A stretch of DNA of 64,000 bases from Micromonospora narathiwatensis (GCF_900089605.1 NZ_LT594324.1:1364001-1428000), one strand, 5' to 3'. Positions 1-8,155 are shown, counted from the first letter of the stretch. The notes: a model not told the origin generated them from the sequence alone. Made by a program: numbers and translations.

Positions 1-1
1 G

Positions 2-583
2 AACCGGATCACCGAGGACCCCCGCTTCGACGTCGCCGACGTGGCCGCCGCCATCGCCACCCGCGCCGAACCCCCGTACGCCATCTACGGCCACTCGATG
101 GGCGGCCGGGTCGCCTTCGAGGTGGTCCGGGAGCTGTGCCGGACGGGGGCGCCGCTGCCGTTGCGGCTCTACGTCGGCGGCGCCCGCGCCCCGCACGTCA
201 CCGCCACCGGCCTCTTCGACGGGCTGTCCCGGGTGGACGACGCGGAGCTGCTGCGCCGCCTCGCCGACGGTGGCGGCCTCCCCGCCGAGCTGCTGAACCA
301 CCCCGAGCTGGTGGAACTGCTGCTGCCGCTGCTGCGGGCCGACCTCGGCCGGGTGGACGGCTACCGCTACGTCCCCGGCGAGCCGCTACCGGTGCCGATC
401 GTCGCGTTCAGCGGCGTACGCGACCGGGCGGTCGCCCGCGAGCACAGCGCCGCCTGGGCGGAGCACACCGCCGCCGGGTTCACCCTGCACGAGATCGGCG
501 GCGGGCACTTCTTCCTGCTCGACCAGCTCGACGAACTGCTGGCCGCGATCCGCGCCGACCTGGCCGCCGTGGTCGCGGCGTAG
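2..583 (+). CDS. Type II thioesterase, 3' part (5' end outside window)
   Basis: This alpha/beta hydrolase of the type II (editing) thioesterase family normally removes aberrant acyl groups from carrier proteins of polyketide or non-ribosomal peptide assembly lines. The visible 193 codons carry the nucleophile elbow GHSMGG (Ser about visible residue 32), an Asp-containing segment (VRDRAV) and the C-terminal catalytic His in GGGHFFL. The reading frame is open to the first base of the window, so about 50 N-terminal residues, including the oxyanion region, lie outside. It probably marks the edge of a biosynthetic cluster to the left. The family assignment is firm; the associated pathway cannot be seen. 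Confidence 0.88.
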   Translation, partial: NRITEDPRFDVADVAAAIATRAEPPYAIYGHSMGGRVAFEVVRELCRTGAPLPLRLYVGGARAPHVTATGLFDGLSRVDDAELLRRLADGGGLPAELLNHPELVELLLPLLRADLGRVDGYRYVPGEPLPVPIVAFSGVRDRAVAREHSAAWAEHTAAGFTLHEIGGGHFFLLDQLDELLAAIRADLAAVVAA

Positions 584-597
584 CGACCAAGGCCCCG

Positions 598-1833
598 TCA
601 CCACCTTTGCGGTGGGTCCGCCAGCTCGTCGTCGGGCAGCTCCTGCGGCTGCGCCACCCAGGCGGAGTAGACGGGCAGGCCGTGCCACGGGCCGCCCGCG
701 CTGTCGGTGGCCACCGCCACCACCGCGTACGGGTGGCCGAACCGCAGCTCCGCCACGCGTACGGTGCGCCGTGGCGGCAGCCCCATGGCCACGGCGAGCG
801 CGGTCACCGCGGCGGCCTCGAAGCCGTACCGCCCGTACCGGGCCACCGCGGATTGGACCGCCTTGAACGGTGGCTCCGTCAGTCCGAGCAGTGTGCCGAG
901 CGCCCGCGCGGCGGCGTCGAAGCCGAGCCCGGCCGGCGTCAGGTCGTGCCGGCTCTCCGCCGACCAGCACGGCAGCACCGCGCTGACCCGTTCCTCAGGG
1001 CTGAACGCGTGGACGGTCTCCTCCCGCAGCGCCCACAGGGGCGTGTCGCCCAGCGGCAGGTCGTACAGCGAGCGCCGGCCCGGCGCGATCCCGTCCGGGG
1101 CGGTGGCCGCGCCGGCCGCGATCCCCTGGGCGGCGGCGAGCACGTCCGCCGCCGGCACGTCCGGTGCGGCGGCCACCGAGACCACCAGCAGCCCGGCCTC
1201 CCCGTCGGCGGTGACCGCCGTCCGGGCCGGCGCGGCGTGCACCGCGACGTCGCCGGTCCGTGCGGTGGCCGCGATCCAGCACCGGTGGCCGTGTCCGGGG
1301 GTACGCAGCACCCGCTCCAGCCCGCCCGCCCAGGCGCTGCCCGGACCGAGCTGGTCGGCGGGCGCCACGTCGAACGGCTCCGCCCAGGACACCCGGGTGG
1401 CCAGCGCGCTGGCCAGGATCAGCAGGAGGTCCGGCGCGACGGTGATCGGGAACCGGTCGATCAGGCCGTCGGTGTGTTCCCGCGCCCACGCGTCGAGTGC
1501 CGCCTGGTCGGGCAGCGGGCCGGTCTGGGTCCGCTCCGGAAGGGTCGCGCGCCAGCCTGCCAGCCCCGCGGAGGGGGTCCGCTCCCACAGGGCGGTGGCG
1601 GCGGCGACCAGCGGATGCGGCGCCGCCAGCAGGGCGCGGGCCGCCGCGGCGGCGCGGTCCACGTCGGTGCCGAGCGCCTCCTCCAGGGCCGCGCGGGTCG
1701 CACCGGTGGCGGCGGGACCGGCGAGCGCGAGGAGCAGCCAGGCGCCGAACGGGGAGGCCACGTGGTGTGCGTTCCCGGCGGCGCGGTGCAGGCGCTCGGC
1801 GTACTGGGCGAGGGGTCCGTGGAGAGGATTCAC
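598..1833 (-). CDS. Serpin-family protein
   Basis: This 411-residue protein belongs to the serpin fold, whose inhibitory members trap serine or cysteine proteases. The C-terminal third has a hinge-like EAAAVTAL stretch, expected just before the reactive-centre loop, followed by the RFGHPYAVV segment that matches the conserved serpin strand motif FxxxHPF. The GTG start at 1833 is chosen because a GGAG lies five bases upstream; the frame stays open further up only as shadow of the Nudix gene. No signal peptide is seen, so it would act in the cytoplasm. It converges with the thioesterase gene. Target protease unknown; inhibitory activity is inferred from the hinge only. Confidence 0.82.
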   Translation of the reverse strand: MNPLHGPLAQYAERLHRAAGNAHHVASPFGAWLLLALAGPAATGATRAALEEALGTDVDRAAAAARALLAAPHPLVAAATALWERTPSAGLAGWRATLPERTQTGPLPDQAALDAWAREHTDGLIDRFPITVAPDLLLILASALATRVSWAEPFDVAPADQLGPGSAWAGGLERVLRTPGHGHRCWIAATARTGDVAVHAAPARTAVTADGEAGLLVVSVAAAPDVPAADVLAAAQGIAAGAATAPDGIAPGRRSLYDLPLGDTPLWALREETVHAFSPEERVSAVLPCWSAESRHDLTPAGLGFDAAARALGTLLGLTEPPFKAVQSAVARYGRYGFEAAAVTALAVAMGLPPRRTVRVAELRFGHPYAVVAVATDSAGGPWHGLPVYSAWVAQPQELPDDELADPPQRW

Positions 1834-1888
1834 CGCTCCACTGTGCCGGTTGCCGGCGGGAACGTCACGCCGGTCGGCGCGTCCGGCG

Positions 1889-2407
1889 TCACGACCACAG
1901 CTCGAACGGCTCGTCGATCTCCTCGCCGGCCAGGAACGCCGGCAACAGCTCGGGCAGCCGCCCCGGATAGCAGCGCGGCCGGGCGGTGACCACCTCGGCG
2001 ACCGGCCACCAGCGGAACCCGAAGTAGTCCTCCACCTCGTAGTCGAGCCGTTCGGCATCGTCCACGTCGGGTCCCCGCCCGGGCAGCCGGACCGTGACCA
2101 CCACCTCGTCCTGGAGGTGGCGCGACTGGCGGTGGATGAAGCTGGCCCGACGCCGCCAGGTCGGCGCGCCCACGTCGGCCGGGCCGACCACGATGCCGGT
2201 CTCCTCACGCAGTTCCCGCACGGCGGCGTCGAGGTACGTCTCCCCGGGGTCGAGCCCGCCGCCGGGCAGCTCCCACCAGGTGCCGAGGCGGGGGTGGTCC
2301 GGGTCGCGGGTGTGGAACAGCAGCACCCGCTCGACGACGTCGAGCACCACCACCCGGACCGCGCGGCGTTCGAGCACCGGCAGGTCGCGGGGCAGCTCCG
2401 GGGTCAT
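1889..2407 (-). CDS. Nudix hydrolase
   Basis: This 172-residue Nudix enzyme would hydrolyse a nucleoside diphosphate linked to another group. A complete Nudix box spans residues 50-72, with Gly50, Glu56, Arg64-Glu65, Glu68-Glu69 and Gly71 all in place. The ATG at 2407 has a GGGAGG seven bases upstream. It lies 55 bases upstream of the serpin gene on the same strand and may be cotranscribed with it. The length is typical for a single-domain ADP-ribose or (d)NTP pyrophosphohydrolase, but the substrate cannot be read from the sequence. Confidence 0.9.
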   Translation of the reverse strand: MTPELPRDLPVLERRAVRVVVLDVVERVLLFHTRDPDHPRLGTWWELPGGGLDPGETYLDAAVRELREETGIVVGPADVGAPTWRRRASFIHRQSRHLQDEVVVTVRLPGRGPDVDDAERLDYEVEDYFGFRWWPVAEVVTARPRCYPGRLPELLPAFLAGEEIDEPFELWS

Positions 2408-2461
2408 CGTGTCCTCCCGACGGGTCGGCGGCGGGCTGCCCGCCCTGCGATGATGGCGGTC

Positions 2462-3199
2462 ATGGCACAACTCTTCGGTGAGGTGGCCGGCGTTTACGAC
2501 GAGGCCCGCCCAGGCTACCCACCGGCACTCGTCGAGGCGATCCGCGCGTATCACGGCGGGGTGCCCGGGGCGCTGGTCGAGGTGGGTGCGGGCAGCGGTG
2601 TCGCCACCCGGACGCTGCGCGGCCTGGGCGCGCCGATGACCTGCGTGGAGCCGGACCGCCGGATGGCGCGGGTGCTGGCGGAGCGGTTCCCCGAGGTCGA
2701 GGTGGTGACCGTCCCGTTCGAGGAGTGGACCCCGCCGCCGGGTGGGGTGCCGGCGCTGGCCTGCGCGCTGGCCTGGCACTGGCTGGATCCGGCCACCCGC
2801 AACCGGCGGGCGTACGACACGCTCACCCCCGGCGGCACCCTGGCCGTCTTCGGGCACCGCTACGCGTACGTCGACCCGGCGCACGCGGCGGCGCTGCACG
2901 AGGCGTTCGAGTCGGTGGACCCGCAGCGGTTCCGCGACCGCTCCGACGACTGGTTCCACGCCGACATCACCGACAGCGGCCTGTTCGCCGACGTCCGCTC
3001 GGTGCGGTTCCGCCGGGACGTGCCGCTGGACACGGCGGCGTACCAGCGGTTGGTGCGCACGTTCTCGCCCCAGCTACGGCGGCCCCCGGAGCTGCGGGAG
3101 CGGGTGCTCGCCGCGGTCGGCGCGGCGGTTGACGGGTTCGGCGGCACGGTCGTGCTGGACCTGCGTACCACCCTGGTCCTGGCCCGCCGCCCGGCCTGA
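2462..3199 (+). CDS. Class I SAM-dependent methyltransferase
   Basis: This 245-residue protein has the Rossmann-type methyltransferase fold. Motif I reads EVGAGSG at residues 40-46, an acidic residue ending strand 2 (VEPD) binds the SAM ribose, and an ALAWHW segment matches motif IV of the 'MAQLF...VYDEARPGYP' type small-molecule methyltransferases. Two in-frame ATGs at 2450 and 2453 lie just upstream; 2462 gives the N-terminus typical of the family. It is divergent from the Nudix gene with about 50 bases between starts, so the two probably share a promoter region. Substrate unknown. Confidence 0.85.
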   Translation: MAQLFGEVAGVYDEARPGYPPALVEAIRAYHGGVPGALVEVGAGSGVATRTLRGLGAPMTCVEPDRRMARVLAERFPEVEVVTVPFEEWTPPPGGVPALACALAWHWLDPATRNRRAYDTLTPGGTLAVFGHRYAYVDPAHAAALHEAFESVDPQRFRDRSDDWFHADITDSGLFADVRSVRFRRDVPLDTAAYQRLVRTFSPQLRRPPELRERVLAAVGAAVDGFGGTVVLDLRTTLVLARRPA

Positions 3200-3306
3200 C
3201 CCGGTCGTCACCCGGCGTCGGCGGTGCCGGTCACCTCGGCGCGCCGGCCGGGTCGCCGTCCTCGGCGGGTGTGTGTCGGATCCGGCCGGGGGATAGGCTG
3301 CCGGCC

Positions 3307-3801
3307 GTGGCAGGTCTGTTGAGGAGTGTGGCGTCCCGGCTCGGCCGGATCACCGGGGGCGCGATCGCGCCCGCCCGTACCGCCGGACCGATCCCCGCCC
3401 AGGTGGCCCGACGCCGCCAGGTCGCCGTGCTGCAGCGGCGCGAGCTGTCGTACGCCCCGGAGCTGGACGGGCAGGCCGACCCGGGGGAGATCGTGTGGAC
3501 CTGGGTCCCGTACGAGGACGACCCCCGCCAGGGCAAGGACCGCCCGGTGCTGGTGGTCGGCCGGCAGAGCCGTACGTTGTTCGGGCTGATGCTCTCCAGC
3601 CAGAGCGACCGGGACGGCCAGCGGCACTGGCTCGCCCTCGGCCCGGGCGAGTGGGACCGCGACAAGCGCCCGAGCTGGGTACGCCTCGACCGGGTGCTCA
3701 CGATGCGTGAGGACGGCATCCGGCGTGAGGGCGCGGTGCTGGACCGGCCGCGGTTCGACCGGGTGGGCCAGGCCCTGCGGGCCGGCTACGGCTGGCTCTG
3801 A
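3307..3801 (+). CDS. PemK/MazF-like (CcdB/PemK fold) protein, orphan
   Basis: This 164-residue protein carries a C-terminal PemK/MazF-like domain (about residues 60-160). It starts with the family's characteristic PGEIVWTWVPYED entry strand and has the KDRPVLVV strand that packs the RNase active site. MazF-type toxins cleave mRNA, but there is no small antitoxin ORF immediately upstream or downstream, which is unusual for a functional toxin. The first 55 or so residues are a basic, proline- and arginine-rich extension absent from classical MazF. The GTG start at 3307 has only a weak purine-rich stretch upstream. It may be a housekeeping member of the fold rather than a toxin. Confidence 0.8.
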   Translation: MAGLLRSVASRLGRITGGAIAPARTAGPIPAQVARRRQVAVLQRRELSYAPELDGQADPGEIVWTWVPYEDDPRQGKDRPVLVVGRQSRTLFGLMLSSQSDRDGQRHWLALGPGEWDRDKRPSWVRLDRVLTMREDGIRREGAVLDRPRFDRVGQALRAGYGWL

Positions 3802-3812
3802 ACGGGCGGCCC

Positions 3813-4817
3813 GTGGACGAGCGGCTCGCCGCCCGGGTCGCCGAGGACTTCGGCCTGGCCCTGGTCTCCGCCGTGCCGGTGGAGTTCGGCGCGGATCCCA
3901 CCGCCGAGCTGTGGCGGGCGGGCACCGTGGACGGCCACGGGTACGCGGTCAAGCTCAGTGGCGGCGGCACCCCGGCCGGGCTCGTGGTGGCCGCGGAGCT
4001 CGCCCGGCGCGGCGTACCGGGTGTCCCGGCGCCGCTGGTCACCAGGGAGGGGCGGCTCAGCACCGTACACGAGGGACGCCGGCTCACCGTGGTGCCGTGG
4101 CTCTCCGGCGAGCGGGCCGCCGACGGTGGGATGCGCCCCGCCCACTGGCGTCGGTACGGCGCGGTCCTGGCCGCCGCGCACGCGGTGCCGCTGACCGACG
4201 AGCTGGCCGGGCTGCCCCGGGAGGACCACACCCACGCCGCGATCGCGGCGGCGGTGCGGGAGACCGACGGGCGGCTGCGCGGGGTGGACGGGTCGGCCGA
4301 CCGCTGGACCCGGGAGGTGGCCGCCCACTGGCGGGCGGCCGCCGCCGACACGGCGCGGCTGCTGGACCGGGTCGACCGGCTCGGTGCGGAGCTGCGGGCC
4401 CGGCCGGCCGAGCTGGTGGTCTGCCACGGCGATCCGCACCTGGGCAATGTGCTGCTGGGCCCGGCCGGGGAGGTCTGGCTGATCGACTGGGACGACGCGG
4501 TGCTCGCCCCACGGGAACGTGACCTGATGTTCGTCCTCGGCGGAGGGCCAGCCTGGGCCTTCGACAGCCGGCTCGACGAGGCCGCCTTCCGGGCCGGTTA
4601 CGGTCCGATGCGGCCGGACCCGGTCCGGCTCGCGTACCACCTCGGGGCCCGAACGCTCGACGACCTGTGGAGCTGGTCGGCGGAGGTGGCCGACGCCGGC
4701 CGGTCCGAGGCCGACCGGGTCCGCGCCCTGCGGATCGTCGAGGGGCTGCTGTCGCCGTCGGGCCTGGTCAGCCTCGCCCGGGGCGCGTTGCGCGACCTGG
4801 GTCGCTGGGACGGCTGA
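3813..4817 (+). CDS. Phosphotransferase of the aminoglycoside/choline kinase fold
   Basis: This 334-residue APH-family protein has the catalytic Brenner motif HGDPHLGN (Asp207) and the metal-binding IDWDD motif (Asp225). The N-lobe has the expected beta strands with a VKL lysine near residue 47. Such enzymes phosphorylate small hydroxylated molecules; in actinobacteria most are not resistance genes. The GTG start lies 12 bases after the MazF-like stop codon, suggesting an operon with it. It ends 12 bases before the convergent GGDEF gene. Substrate unknown. Confidence 0.88.
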   Translation: MDERLAARVAEDFGLALVSAVPVEFGADPTAELWRAGTVDGHGYAVKLSGGGTPAGLVVAAELARRGVPGVPAPLVTREGRLSTVHEGRRLTVVPWLSGERAADGGMRPAHWRRYGAVLAAAHAVPLTDELAGLPREDHTHAAIAAAVRETDGRLRGVDGSADRWTREVAAHWRAAAADTARLLDRVDRLGAELRARPAELVVCHGDPHLGNVLLGPAGEVWLIDWDDAVLAPRERDLMFVLGGGPAWAFDSRLDEAAFRAGYGPMRPDPVRLAYHLGARTLDDLWSWSAEVADAGRSEADRVRALRIVEGLLSPSGLVSLARGALRDLGRWDG

Positions 4818-4829
4818 CCGCCCGGCCGC

Positions 4830-5480
4830 TCAGCACTCGGCCAGCTGCGGGCTGTCCACGAGTTGCCGGGGGCGCCGCGCCGCGCCGACGCTCTTCGCCT
4901 GGTACATCGCCGCGTCGGCCCGGCAGAGCGCGTCGGTCAGCTGCGTCGGGCAGTGCACCGGGGCGAGCCCGACGGAGGCGGTCACCTGCACGGTGCGGGC
5001 ACCGAGCGGGATCGGTGCGGCGAGCGCCTCGCAGAGCCGGCGGGTGGCGTGCTCGATCCATCGCCGGTCCACCGTGGGGCTGGCCAGCAGCCCGGCGAAC
5101 TCGTCCCCGCCGAGCCGGGCGACCAGGTTGTCCCCGGCGAACGTGGAGAGCCGCTGCGCCACGCTGACCAGCACCTGATCGCCGGCGGCGTGCCCGTAAC
5201 GGTCGTTGACCAGCTTGAAGTCGTCGAGGTCGAGCACGATCGCCACCAGCGGCTTACCGGCGGCGTCGGTCAGCAGCGCCGCGGCCAGCCGGTAGAAGGC
5301 CCGCCGGTTCGGCAGCCCGGTGAGCGGATCGTGGCTGGCCGCGTGCCGCTCGGCCGCCAACTCGGCCTGGAGCAGCTCGATCTCCGCCTCGGCCCGCAGG
5401 GCCCGGCGGCGCAGCTGCCAGGCGGAGACAAGGGCGCCGGCGGCGGAGATTCCGGAGGCGACGGTCATCGGATCCGGCAC
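4830..5480 (-). CDS. GGDEF-domain diguanylate cyclase
   Basis: This 216-residue protein has a short N-terminal hydrophobic segment (about residues 6-22), a charged helix, and one GGDEF domain with an intact RLGGDEF active site at 122-128 and the DPLTGLPNR entry motif at 51-59. It should make cyclic-di-GMP from GTP. The allosteric RxxD inhibitory site expected five residues before GGDEF is absent, so product inhibition is probably weak. The GTG at 5480 is chosen because AAGGAG sits five bases upstream; the longer ORF to 5561 lacks such a site. Probably anchored to the membrane by its N-terminus. Confidence 0.9.
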   Translation of the reverse strand: MPDPMTVASGISAAGALVSAWQLRRRALRAEAEIELLQAELAAERHAASHDPLTGLPNRRAFYRLAAALLTDAAGKPLVAIVLDLDDFKLVNDRYGHAAGDQVLVSVAQRLSTFAGDNLVARLGGDEFAGLLASPTVDRRWIEHATRRLCEALAAPIPLGARTVQVTASVGLAPVHCPTQLTDALCRADAAMYQAKSVGAARRPRQLVDSPQLAEC

Positions 5481-5561
5481 GCGCACTCCTTCACCGCTGC
5501 TGTCGGCCTCGCCGGGCGGCACCTGAACCGACCGGGCCAGACCCGTCTTTTTCCTGGTCAA

Positions 5562-5747
5562 AACCGGTAGCTGGGTGACCCACAGTAAACGGATGGGTAC
5601 ACCACTAGTGCGTTATCATGCTCGCTGTCCATTGCAGATGCAATAGCAGATGCACGTGCATCTTCATCCTCAGTCGACAGAATCCCGTCGCCACCTACCG
5701 CCCCTCCCCGCGGCATCGGCTGGCTCTTCCCACGGAGGGACGCCCCC
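5562..5747 (+). promoter_or_regulatory. Upstream region of DUF397-XRE pair with palindromic sites
   Basis: This stretch is markedly AT-richer than its surroundings. It holds an interrupted palindrome TTGCA-GA-TGCAA at 5632-5643 and, six bases on, the perfect 14-bp palindrome GATGCACGTGCATC at 5649-5662; the 9-mer GCAGATGCA occurs twice (5634-5642, 5646-5654). A TTATCAT hexamer-like element at about 5613-5619 could be a -10. The sites sit about 90-115 bases before the DUF397 start. Their use as operators for the XRE regulator encoded just downstream is inference from position and symmetry. Confidence 0.55.
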
Positions 5748-6008
5748 ATGCAGTTGCCACAGAACGGTGTGCCGACCACTGAGCTGCCACCGGTGCGGTG
5801 GCAGAAGAGCCGGCGAAGTAACCCGAGCGGCAACTGCGTCGAGTTGGCCGAGCTGCCCGACGGCGCCGGCATCGCGGTACGCAACTCCCGGCACCCCGAG
5901 GGCCCGGCGCTGATCTACACCGTGGACGAGATCGCCGCGTTCGTACTCGGCGCGCGGGACGGCGACTTCGACCATCTGATCACCGACTGGTGTCATCGGC
6001 GGAACTGA
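5748..6008 (+). CDS. DUF397 protein, partner of the downstream XRE regulator
   Basis: This 86-residue protein is a DUF397 member, recognised by WQKSRRSNPSGNCVE at residues 18-32 and the short acidic C-terminal half. DUF397 proteins are small actinobacterial partners encoded next to XRE/DUF5753 regulators; several are thought to antagonise their regulator in a toxin-antitoxin-like or developmental switch. The ATG at 5748 follows GGAGG at about nine bases spacing. The regulator gene follows 107 bases downstream on the same strand, which supports a functional pair. Biochemical activity is not established. Confidence 0.9.
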   Translation: MQLPQNGVPTTELPPVRWQKSRRSNPSGNCVELAELPDGAGIAVRNSRHPEGPALIYTVDEIAAFVLGARDGDFDHLITDWCHRRN

Positions 6009-6114
6009 CTCGGCCGTCCGGAGGGGTTCACCTCACTGAGGGTCCATGGCATGCTTACACGTCGGCCGGGCTGGGGCGTCCGGTCGGGACAGTCGGCAGG
6101 TGAAGGACGGCCAG

Positions 6115-7002
6115 GTGACGACGGTGTCCGCCGAGGGGGGCCCGACCAGCGGGCCGACAGTGCTTCGCATGCTGCTGGGGGCGCAGCTGCGCCGGCTCCG
6201 CGAGGGCGCCGGAGTCAGTCGGGAGAGCGCCGGCTGGGAGATCCGTTCCTCCGAGTCGAAGATCAGCCGGATGGAGCTGGGTCGGGTCGGCTTCAAGGAG
6301 CGCGACGTCGCCGACCTGCTCACCCTCTACGGCGTCACCGCCGCCGAGGAGCGTGGGCCGCTGCTCAAGCTGGCCCGCGACGCGAACAGCCCCGGCTGGT
6401 GGCACGGCTACGGCGACGTGCTGCCCTCCTGGTTCCAGTCCTACCTGGGGCTGGAGGCCGCGGCCGTGCTGATCCGCACGTACGAGGTCCAGTTCGTCCC
6501 CGGCCTGCTCCAGACCCCCGAGTACGCCCGGGCGGTGATCCGGCTCGGCCACCGGGGCGCCCTGCCCGGGGAGCTCGACCGGCGGGTCGGTCTGCGGATG
6601 GAGCGTCAGCGGGTGTTGCGTCGCAGCGACCCGCCCCAGCTCTGGGCGGTGCTCGACGAGGCCGCGCTGCGCCGGCCGATCGGCGGCGTCGAGGTGATGC
6701 GCGAGCAGCTCGACGCGCTGATCGAGGCCACCGCCGTGCCGCAGGTCCGGCTTCAGATCATCCCCTTCGACGCCGGTGGGCACGCCGCCGCCAGCGGCGC
6801 CTTCAGCATCCTCCGCTTCGGTGACGTGGACCTGCCGGACATCGTCTACATCGAGCAGCTCACCAGCGCGATCTATCTGGACAAGCGCGACGATCTCGAC
6901 TACTACGCGCTGGCCATGGAGCGGCTCTGCGTGGAGGCCACGCCGCCGGAGCGGACCCGCGAGCTGCTGACCCGGGTCCGCGACGAGCTCTACGCGGGCT
7001 GA
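6115..7002 (+). CDS. XRE-family regulator with DUF5753 sensor domain
   Basis: This 295-residue transcriptional regulator has an N-terminal helix-turn-helix domain at about residues 18-75, followed by the DUF5753 domain (about 100-285) containing the typical SYLGLEAAA and VPGLLQTPEYAR motifs. It would bind DNA, probably at the palindromes upstream of the DUF397 partner. The GTG at 6115 has AAGGA seven bases upstream; an alternative GTG at 6100 and an ATG at 6046 lack one. Family members such as WhiJ-like regulators act in development and secondary metabolism, but the target here is not visible. Confidence 0.9.
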   Translation: MTTVSAEGGPTSGPTVLRMLLGAQLRRLREGAGVSRESAGWEIRSSESKISRMELGRVGFKERDVADLLTLYGVTAAEERGPLLKLARDANSPGWWHGYGDVLPSWFQSYLGLEAAAVLIRTYEVQFVPGLLQTPEYARAVIRLGHRGALPGELDRRVGLRMERQRVLRRSDPPQLWAVLDEAALRRPIGGVEVMREQLDALIEATAVPQVRLQIIPFDAGGHAAASGAFSILRFGDVDLPDIVYIEQLTSAIYLDKRDDLDYYALAMERLCVEATPPERTRELLTRVRDELYAG

Positions 7003-7015
7003 CCGGATTTTCCCG

Positions 7016-7044
7016 TTGACCCTCGCCGGCCGTGCGAGTAATCT
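7016..7044 (+). promoter_or_regulatory. Sigma70-type promoter of the LacI-family gene
   Basis: A -35 element TTGACC (7016-7021) is separated by exactly 17 bases from a -10 element TAATCT (7039-7044). This is an unusually good vegetative promoter for so GC-rich a genome. Transcription would begin inside the operator that directly abuts the -10 box. Confidence 0.8.
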
Positions 7045-7075
7045 CTGAATCGATTCAGTAACTGGATCGATTCAG
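7045..7075. promoter_or_regulatory. Tandem LacI-type operators
   Basis: Two operator-like palindromes follow each other: CTGAATCGATTCAG (7045-7058, perfect 14 bp) and CTGGATCGATTCAG (7062-7075, one mismatch to symmetry). Their centres are 17 bp apart. The core AATCGATT with a central CG is the classical LacI/GalR-family form. The first touches the -10 box and the second lies just before the ribosome-binding site of the LacI-family gene, so autorepression is the simplest reading. Confidence 0.8.
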
Positions 7076-7088
7076 AAGGGGGTGCCGG

Positions 7089-8153
7089 GTGAAACCGACC
7101 CTGCAGGACGTCGCGGACGCGGTCGGCGTCTCCCGGAGCACCGTCTCCAACGCCTACAGCCGGCCCGACCAGCTCTCGGCCGCCCTCCGCGCGAGGATCC
7201 TCGACGCGGCGGGTCGCCTCGGCTATCCCGGCCCCAACCCGACCGCCCGCTCGCTGCGTCGCGGCGTCGTCGGGGCGGTCGGCGTCCTCTTCACCTCGCG
7301 GCTGTCGTACGCGTTCACCGATCCGTTCGCGGTGCGCTTCCTCGCCGGCGTCGGCGAGGCGGTCGAGCGGCACGGCAGCAACCTCCTGCTGGTGCCGCTG
7401 CCCGCCGAACGCGCCCGGGTCCGCGCCGCCATCGACAACGCGGCCGTCGACGGCTTCTGCGTCTACTGCGCCGGAGACGAGGACTGGGCCCTGAACGCCA
7501 TCCGTGCCCGAGGGCTGCCGTACGTCACCACCGCCCCCCGGGCGGACGCCGGCCCGACCGACCGCTACGTCGGCATCGACGAGCGGGCGGCCGCCCGGTC
7601 AATCGCCGACCACGTCGCCGCGCTCGGCCACCGCCGGGTGGCCCTGCTCGGCGAGTCCGTGCTGCCCCAGGCCGCCGCCGGACCGCTCCGCCTGGCCGGC
7701 CCGGCCGACGCCCCGCACCCGACGACGCGCGGCCGGCTCACCGGCTTCGCCGAGGCGTTCGCCGCCGTCGGCGTGGAGTGGTCCGCCGTCACCGTGCTCA
7801 ACGCCACCGACAACAGCCGCGCCGCCGGCGCCGCCGCCCTCAGCGCCGCCCTGGCCGGCGACCGGCCGCCCACCGCCGTGCTGGCCTGCTCCGACGTGCT
7901 CGCCCTCGGCGCGCTCGACGCGCTCGCCCGGGCCGGCGAGCGGCTGGCGCATCCCGTCTCGGTCACCGGCTTCGACGACATCGCCGAGGCCGCCTCCGCC
8001 GGGCTCACCACCGTCCGGCAACCGGCCGAGGAGAAGGGCCGGCTCGCCGCCGCGCTGCTGCTGGAACCGCCGGCCGACCCGGCCGACGGACACGTCCTGC
8101 TCCCCACCGACCTCGTCGTCCGCACCTCCACCGGTCCCGCCCCAAGGAGTTGA
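7089..8153 (+). CDS. LacI-family transcriptional regulator
   Basis: This 354-residue repressor has the N-terminal LacI helix-turn-helix (TLQDVADAVGVSRSTVSNAY, residues 4-23) and hinge helix, followed by a periplasmic-binding-protein-like effector domain (about 60-345) that would bind a sugar or similar ligand. The GTG start follows an AAGGGGG. It is preceded by its own promoter and two LacI-type operators, so it is very likely autoregulated. No sugar transporter or hydrolase lies beside it, which leaves the regulon and the effector unknown. A small gene follows after two bases. Confidence 0.93.
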   Translation: MKPTLQDVADAVGVSRSTVSNAYSRPDQLSAALRARILDAAGRLGYPGPNPTARSLRRGVVGAVGVLFTSRLSYAFTDPFAVRFLAGVGEAVERHGSNLLLVPLPAERARVRAAIDNAAVDGFCVYCAGDEDWALNAIRARGLPYVTTAPRADAGPTDRYVGIDERAAARSIADHVAALGHRRVALLGESVLPQAAAGPLRLAGPADAPHPTTRGRLTGFAEAFAAVGVEWSAVTVLNATDNSRAAGAAALSAALAGDRPPTAVLACSDVLALGALDALARAGERLAHPVSVTGFDDIAEAASAGLTTVRQPAEEKGRLAAALLLEPPADPADGHVLLPTDLVVRTSTGPAPRS

Positions 8154-8155
8154 CC

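Noticed and set aside
707..3199. 830-codon frame ending in the methyltransferase
   Set aside because: The N-terminal two thirds is the antisense shadow of the serpin and Nudix genes; the methyltransferase proper starts near 2462.
3200..3306. Search for an antitoxin gene before the MazF-like gene
   Set aside because: No ORF of antitoxin size with a start and ribosome site is present on this strand.
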